Source: Dichetophora obliterata
Lineage: Eukaryota > Arthropoda > Insecta > Diptera > Sciomyzidae
DNA: 64,000 nucleotides
NCBI GenBank assembly: GCA_963920525.1
Contig: OY986438.1
Span: forward strand, 183,952,888 to 184,016,887
Reading direction: 5' to 3'
Positions 57,931 through 64,000 of this stretch are shown one piece after another (within the stretch, counting starts at the first letter, position 1; the number at the start of each line of letters is the position of its first letter). The notes beneath the pieces are model-generated. The model was not told where the DNA came from and searched no databases. It saw only the letters and a program-made list of their open reading frames with translations. A program made the translations under genes and the position numbers.

Positions 57931-59480
57931 CAGCCGTATTCATAAAAAGTTACAAGCCTCTTGTAAGCCCTTTGTAAGACACATGCCTAAAAACGTTATT
58001 CATAAACGTTCAATAAAGAAAAAATCTTTTGTAACAGCTTTACAAATGAGAGAATTTTAAATAGGAAAAAACCTTGGGCAAGACTTGAAGGCAAGTTTAG
58101 CAACAATTAAATGGTTTTTAGAGAACATAGTTTAAAATTTAATGTTGAGCTATGCAATTGCTTATTACCAAAGTTTGATTTGGGAATGATTTTCTAAAAT
58201 ATGTCGAACTTTTAGCACCTACGAAAATTTAAAAAATTAAAGATTTCACTATTTTTGAATTGTATATTTTTCTACCTAATGTTATCCATTCAGAAAAATT
58301 GCAAGAAATTGACGATGAGTTGCATGAGTTGCACCACATTAATTTCAGTAATTTGAATTTACTGAATGAAAATAGTATTGAAACTTTTTGGAAAGCAATT
58401 TTTGATCAGAAACGTGGAGATAATTCTAGTTAAAACTAATTTATGTTGTTTTTACGATACCTGTAGCAACAGCAAATGTAGAGCGTATTTTTTTTCACAA
58501 ATAAATATTAATAAAACTAAAATCAGAAATAAATTAGAAACTCGCACCTTGTGTAGGATTCTTTGAACTAAAGATTTTTTAAGGAAAAACAATTGGAACT
58601 GCACAAATTTCACAAACAATCACCAGAAATGAGAAAAAAGTTTGATCGAAATATGTATAAAAAATAATTTAAAATTTCAGATTTCATCATCATTTCATCA
58701 TTTGTGAATTGCAAAATTTCACAAAAGGTTTGATATAAAATTTATTTCTAATTTTGTGTTTATTGCTACAGATTTGAGAAAAAATGCTTTCTGCATTTGC
58801 TGGTACTTCAGGAATCGATAAAACAGCATGAACAACTTTCCTTTGTAATGAAAAGACTTAGAATTATCTCCACATTTCTATTAAAACTATTTTATATAGG
58901 ATGTAAATAACAATGATCTCAAAAATTGTTAATGACATTTACATTCAAATAAATTGATAATTTAAATTATTTTAGTTAATGAATGCGAATGTTTTTGTTT
59001 TGTTTAATTATTAATTTAATTTAAATACTTTATTCCGAATACAATAATAGAAATTTTAAAGCACACATTTTAAAAATATATGTTTTAGTCATTTTTTTTA
59101 GTTCCAGTTTTTTTACAAAAAAATAAGTTTTTTCCTGAAAATTAAAGTTAAAAATATATGGCAACACTGTTTTTGATTTAAAGGTGAACAAAATTTTAAA
59201 CAAATGCCTGTTAATATATCAAATTCACAAACCTATTTTATTTCTTTTTTAAATTTTTAAGCAAATGTCATTCTATTTATCAAAGTTACAAAAGAAAATT
59301 ACAACTGTTCCTACTTTGAAGCATCAGTATTCTCACTTTAACTATAAGACACTTAAAACTCGTTATTGAATACAACGCTTTTAAAAAGAATTTGAATTTT
59401 AAAAAGCATTTTAACTAAAAAACCTTTTAAACGTTTTAAAATATCTTTTAAAATATTTAAAATATTTTTATAAATACGGG
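57931..59480. mobile_element. DNA element with CCGTATT ends and a hAT relic
   Basis: CAGCCGTATTCATAAAAAGT at the left matches (reversed) GACCCGTATTTATAAAAATA at the right. A second inverted match, CATGATACAAGGAACTACAG then ATAAAGTATT (59482-59520), faces 59931-59966, so a second foldback-like unit overlaps the right end (59465-59985). Target repeat not resolved. Confidence 0.45.
58280..58640 (+). pseudogene. hAT transposase C-terminal relic
   Basis: Frames give EKLQEIDDELHELHHINFS and NENSIETFWKAIFDQKRGD, then after a shift TIPVATANVERIFFSQINI, then NKTKIRNKLETRTLCRIL and TKDFL. That is the hAT dimerization region with the ANVERIFSQIN core and one extra base run (T8). Truncated and shifted; not functional. 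Confidence 0.65.
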
Positions 59481-60114
59481 TCATGATACAAGGAACTACA
59501 GATAAAGTATTGCTCATATCTGCCATGTTTGCTGTGACGTACAAGGTGCTCATTGGTTGCAACGTAGTCACAATTTATTCATAGGGTGTAAAGATTTTAA
59601 AATGCCTAAATTTTCTTAAGAAAACTTGTTTTACTGAAATGAAATAAATATTGTTAAATAAGCACATGCCCAAAATAAAGTAAATATATTTTTTAGTTCT
59701 GTTTGTGAAAAAAATTTGCATATATTGCAGGGGTGTTTTTTCCCCTTTTTACCGATTTACACAAAAAACGGCTACGTTGCTTGATGTGCTTGACAGAATT
59801 TTGACTGTTTGTTCGTTTTCATTTTGCCATCTTCGTCTCTTTTTGACATTTTCTTTTGAATGTATTCATCAAGTGTCACATTATACGAGCACCAATGATG
59901 AGGTGCGCAGTAAATGTTGTTCGTTGCGCCGGGAATACTTTATCTGTAGTTCTTTGTATCATGTATACGGGTATTAGAATTTTTTCATATAATAATTTTG
60001 AAAATTTTTCTTGGTTACTCATCATAATTATATTAGCGTACGTAAATAGGTAAGTGCTAGTTACGTTTATTTTGTCCAAATATCGGTTCCAGCAAAATTA
60101 AATCGAGCATTTTC

Positions 60115-60455
60115 TAATCTAGACATTGTTGAGATATCGCAGTGCTATCATATTTATACTATCGTGATGATATCGAGTACGTGAACATTAATGATATCGA
60201 AACTGTATCGCAATGCTACATTATTATAATATCGTAACGATATCTAGTATTTTTTAATAAAGATAACGTTACGATATCGAAATGCTATCATAATTATACT
60301 ATCATGATGATATCTAGAAATTTGTTATATAGATACCATTATGGTATCAAAATGCTATTGTTAACTGTAGTATCGAGACGATATCACGTATTTGTGTGTT
60401 AAGATATCGTAACGATATCTTCAGACTATCATAAAGTTTTTCTACCGATATATGG
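60115..60455. repeat. GATATCG-rich element, copy 2
   Basis: Repeated GATATCG/CGATATC words with TTATNNTATCGNNANGATATC units of ~45 bp, ending GATATATGGTTTGCTGGG. Compare with 51283-51660. Confidence 0.5.
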
Positions 60456-60464
60456 TTTGCTGGG

Positions 60465-61017
60465 TAATATCGAGGTCAGAGTTCCAATTCCAGAACTCGA
60501 AGGTTTCAAATCGCAGTCGAGATTTTTGAGTTCAGATTGGTTGAGTAGATGTGGTTCTTCTGTTAAATTAGATGAACTCCTAAGCGAAAATTAATTTGAT
60601 TTTACAGATGGTGATTCGGAAATATCGAATGACACGTCAGCTTGTACTTCCGAAGGAGGAACTGGCGCTGTTAGTTCTTTATTGCGTGGAATAGGCCTTA
60701 GGGCCGAAGGAACATCAGAGAATTTTGCTTTATTATTTGTCAACATTCACAAATTCCGCTATCAGTATCGCAATGTAAACAATTGCACTGAAAACAATAG
60801 CATCAAAACTAGACGTGCTAGACAAATTTTGAGTACATATTTGGATTTAGTGCATCGATATATATCAATTTCACATATTTATTGCTTTGCTCCTATTTTG
60901 ATGCCGAGCAGTGTTAGTGCTCAATCATTCAATTTCTCCAAACAAAACTGTGCTATTTTTCAAATGAAAAAACCCCAAAAATTATTGGTCACTAAATTAT
61001 TTTTAGTTGTAAATTAG
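60465..61017 (+). pseudogene. Unidentified degenerate ORF
   Basis: One frame on plus: EVRVPIPELEGFKSQSRF, then LSSDWLSRCGSSVKLDELLS, EN-stop, then FDFTDGDSEISNDTSACTSE and RGIGLRAEGTSENFALLF, VNIHKFRYQYRNVN, and ends near 61017. A single TAA (about 60593) interrupts 184 codons; a possible acceptor TTGATTTTACAG lies just after it, so the two parts could instead be separate exons. I do not recognise it. It may be a host exon or an element protein. The GATATCG element abuts its 5' side. Confidence 0.35.
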
Positions 61018-62490
61018 ATTTTTTTGAGTTAGTTTTCATATGTAACATCATTTAATTTTTTGGTGAAATGTCATTATTTTAGGTCATTTGAAGTTTTTAT
61101 ATTTTCTACAATCTAGAAAAATTTCCATCATTGATCAATGTTATTTAATAAAACATTGTTATTTAATGAAAAATAAAAATCAATCTTCGATCGATGCTTT
61201 CTTAAAGAAATTATTCATAGATCGAAATAGTTCCTACAAACATTTCAATTATATTCATTAGAGAGACATTTTCACATGAAAATTATTTGAAGTTATTTGA
61301 CATTAGGTCGGCCTGGATAGTAGGGGCCTTGTTCAAATCCTGGTCGGGCCAAGGTCTAACGTTTTAACCTTACTTTCCTTCCTTCTAATTAAAATATCTT
61401 TGAAACACATCAGCTTACGATAAAAAGTTGTAGTTGGTAGTGGTAGGAAAAGCTTGTGGAGAAGGAACACTTAGTACTATGATTTGACGAAAGTCAAGGC
61501 AAAAGACTTGCTTCAATTCAATATCACATAATGACAGATGGCAACCCTTGATAGAGTTGATGGCGGTGATCTAAAATGGCTTACTGCTTTGAAGTGTCAT
61601 ATGATTAGCAGCCATACAATTCATGAGAATGAATTAGAGGATCTACACATTCATATGCTAGTTTAAACAGTGAGTTTATCACAGCTTAATCACTCAAAAG
61701 ACTACTGATGAGGAATATGTAGCGATTTCCGAAACAGACTGTCTAGTCAGCTAAGTGATTGACTCTATACAGAGTTGTTGTTGTTGTTGCCTTCTTGAAA
61801 ACTCACTTGATCTAAAGCTCACAATCTTAATTCATGTAAATATCACATAATTTTACAGCTTCTGCAACTTTAAGAACATTCTAGACAAAAGTTTCATTTG
61901 ATTTCTCCCTTCTTTTATTCTGTGGAATCACAATGGTCTGAGGACCTGCCACCACCTTTATCATTAAGCTCAAATATTACTCTAAAAAGTGATATATTTT
62001 AGAATTACAAAAATAATTTAGAAACATTTTTAGTTTTAACAATAATGCTTGCATTTATAATATTATTGTCAATTATCAACAATTGTTGAATAAAATGAGA
62101 ATTTAATTGTAAATAAGTTTGATAATATTAATCGATGTTACTTCAATCAAAAAACAATATTTTTAATCTGATCTAAAAAATAACGATCTTTAATTTATTA
62201 TTATTTTTATTGGAAAAAATATCGATTTATGCTTGATTTTAATTTTTTAACAATTTTTTTGATCGATAAATTTTTTGTGAAAGATATTTTTTTCGATCAA
62301 ACAATCATTCTTATATGTATTCAAAAATAAATAGGTCAAAGATTGAATTATTTTCAATTGAAAAATTTCAATTAATGAATTGCTTTATTTTTCTTGAATT
62401 AAAACAATATTTATCATAGAACACTCCAACAACCAAATTCATTACAGACTTTGACGAACAAAAGAAAAATACACGCGTAGCAGTTACTAG
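61018..62490. other. Unassigned AT-rich sequence with a tRNA-like word
   Basis: 61313-61358 contains GTCGGCCTGGATAGTAGGGG, then a B-box-like GTTCAAATCCTGG, then TCGGGCC, perhaps a SINE head. GATCGAT/ATCGAT words occur at 61130-61225 and 62130-62310. A (TTG)n of five units at 61777. No gene seen. Confidence 0.4.
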
Positions 62491-62551
62491 GGCGTTCCAG
62501 AAGCTGCCGGCCTACAAAAAAAAAACACACGGCTTGTACCAAAATTATTTT

Positions 62552-63187
62552 TTACTCTTCCACATAGTCCTCTTTCAGCACCATACACTTATTCAAACGA
62601 TTTTCTAACACTGCCCTGTTGCCCATGCCCATTGAATGGTAAGATTTCTCAAGATCTCCGAAATATGCTTCTGTTTCCAATCCGACTTGTTCATTCGCCG
62701 CAAATCTCTTTCCCTGGAGCCACTGTTTTAAGTTTGGGAACAGATAACAGTCGCTGGGGGTCAATTCTGGAGAATAAAGGATGAGCAGTTCGAAGCGTAA
62801 ATCGTGCAATTTGGCCATGGCCTCGATCGATTTATAATCTGATAAGATCGCTAAATAGGACCGTTTGTGTGTGATTTCGTTCTTTAATAGATCCAATAAT
62901 TTGCAGTAATAGTTGCTGTTTACTGTTTTTCCTTTTCTCAAATAGTTGATGATCAAATTGCAACTTGAATCCGTGTTTGTAGCTATCTCACGCACTTTCA
63001 ATTTTGGATTGTCCAATATGAAATCACGGATTTTTTCAATACATTCTTGAGTGGTCACTGCTTTTAGTGCTCCTCCGGCGCACAGTAGTGCGTTGTCACG
63101 TAGACAAAAACCAATTATTTTTTTGAATCGAAACCTAACAATATTGATATCAATCGACAGATTATTGCATAGATAAAACAAAAACAA
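62552..63187 (-). pseudogene. mariner-like transposase relic, catalytic core lost
   Basis: 211 codons open on minus. The middle reads RKGKTVNSNYYCKLLDLLKN, then KLHDLRFELLILYSPELTPS, then DCYLFPNLKQWLQGKRFAAN and ends LNKCMVLKEDYVEE. The C-terminal part matches the mariner SPDLAPSDYFLFP block with the third Asp, here SPELTPSDCYLF. The first part has a helix-turn-helix-like KVREIATNTDSSCNLIINYL. The segment with the first two catalytic Asp is missing. The open frame despite the deletion suggests a chance in-frame deletion. Terminal repeats were not found. Confidence 0.7.
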
Positions 63188-64000
63188 ATATTTAGTGAAA
63201 AAACTCAGTTTTGGCTACGCTGTGACACTTCAAAGTTGAGATACTTTTAAAAAAAAATCATGTTTTGTTTTGAGTTCTCCTAGCAAATAATTGTCAAAAA
63301 TTTATGTTTTGACTTAACTAAGCCAAGTTAATTTTTTATTATAAAAAATAATTGAGTTAATAAATTAAATTAAGAAATTTTAGAAACTATAAAATTTTAT
63401 GTATATTTTAGTGATTTTGAGATATGATATTATCAAATGAAAACTTTTAGAAATTGACTAATTGCGAAAAAAATAACAAATCCTATAAAAAAAAGTGTAA
63501 TTTTTTCTTTAATCTACTAGTATAGATTCTATACAACCAGGAGCTGTAAAAAGCTTTTCCTACTTTGTCCTACAATATACTTTTTTTTTTGTTAAAAAAA
63601 TGCTTTAAATGAAAAATTTGCATACAAAATCAAGTAAAAAAATTAACATAGGTCCTAGGGAGGTACCCTTATGGTCCAACCGATTTCGACTTTTTTCAGT
63701 ACACATCTATAAATCTTTTTGGCTTCCCCTCTGACGAATTTTTGTTACAATAAGATTAGTCAATCTTTGTATGTACCTCCCATACAAAATCAAGTAAAAA
63801 ATTATTATAGGTCCAAAAGGGGTAGCCATAGGGTCTAATCGATTCCGACCATTTTTGATGCCAATTGTTCCAAATTGGCTTAAATTAATTTGGCATACAA
63901 AATTGTATATCATAGGAGCACTCCTTCTATTTTCATCCTTCTCTTATATGGAGACACTGTCCGGCGTGTTCATCTTATGTGCTGCAATCTTTCGAACTCT
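63188..64000. repeat. Unassigned, with a direct repeat of about 70 bp spaced 160 bp
   Basis: GCATACAAAATCAAGTAAAA followed by a TAGGTCC...GGTA..CCNTATGGTCYAA block and TCGATTYCGAC occurs at about 63620-63690 and 63780-63850. GTACCTCCCATACAAA in between recalls the Transib 3' repeats at 8273 on the other strand. No gene seen. Confidence 0.5.

Overview
The window looks like AT-rich nuclear DNA of a higher fly. The evidence is short GT-AG introns, an open frame carrying the Diptera-type GYR and YLP motifs, a DD41D mariner of the kind first described in tephritid fruit flies, and Transib, Helitron, hAT and CR1/Jockey-like elements. A tephritid is a reasonable guess but is not proven. Nothing bacterial is present: no operons, no CRISPR, no rRNA.

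Host coding content is very thin. Two exons on the minus strand (129-199 and 380-534) join in frame at the left edge, so a gene of unknown identity leaves the window there. The best reading of the rest is a large intron or intergenic region filled by mobile DNA. A degenerate copy of a GYR/YLP secreted structural-protein gene lies at 6518-9211, split by a Transib fragment.

Layout. 600-3050: an inverted-repeat element and a ~125-bp minisatellite. 3060-5690: a degenerate LINE (minus) split by a hAT-type MITE. 6518-9211: GYR/YLP pseudogene plus Transib. 9356-12047: an element with attcgta repeats that holds a tRNA-like dimer, which in turn is split by a hAT element. 13094-13894: a long palindrome. 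15554-19959: a hAT element containing a CR1-like LINE, which itself contains a 261-bp hAT MITE (three levels). 20453-24347: a spliced hAT transposase gene with 8-bp target duplication. 24888-25826: DD41D mariner. 26355-32195: two large foldback elements, each carrying a nested hAT. 33375-39785: a LINE (minus) broken by a 1.83-kb solo LTR and by a 2.82-kb LTR-like insertion. 40598-43060: a Kolobok-like transposon with TTAA ends and the longest intact ORF here (476 aa). 44696-47319: TA-flanked MITE, hAT remnant and Helitrons. 47320-51270: mostly unassigned DNA with a Harbinger-type MITE. 51735-57585: a third LINE (plus), split by a 2.58-kb LTR-like insertion that contains exon-like sequence. 57588-64000: tRNA-like pieces, hAT and mariner relics, short repeats.

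Many insertions could be dated relative to one another, because removing the insert and one target-site copy restores the host reading frame (LINE at 4868/5665, LINE at 17523/17785, LINE at 52573/55149). The most unusual items are the TTAA transposon with an in-frame internal deletion, and the two LTR-like insertions that carry well-formed splice sites and exon-like frames.
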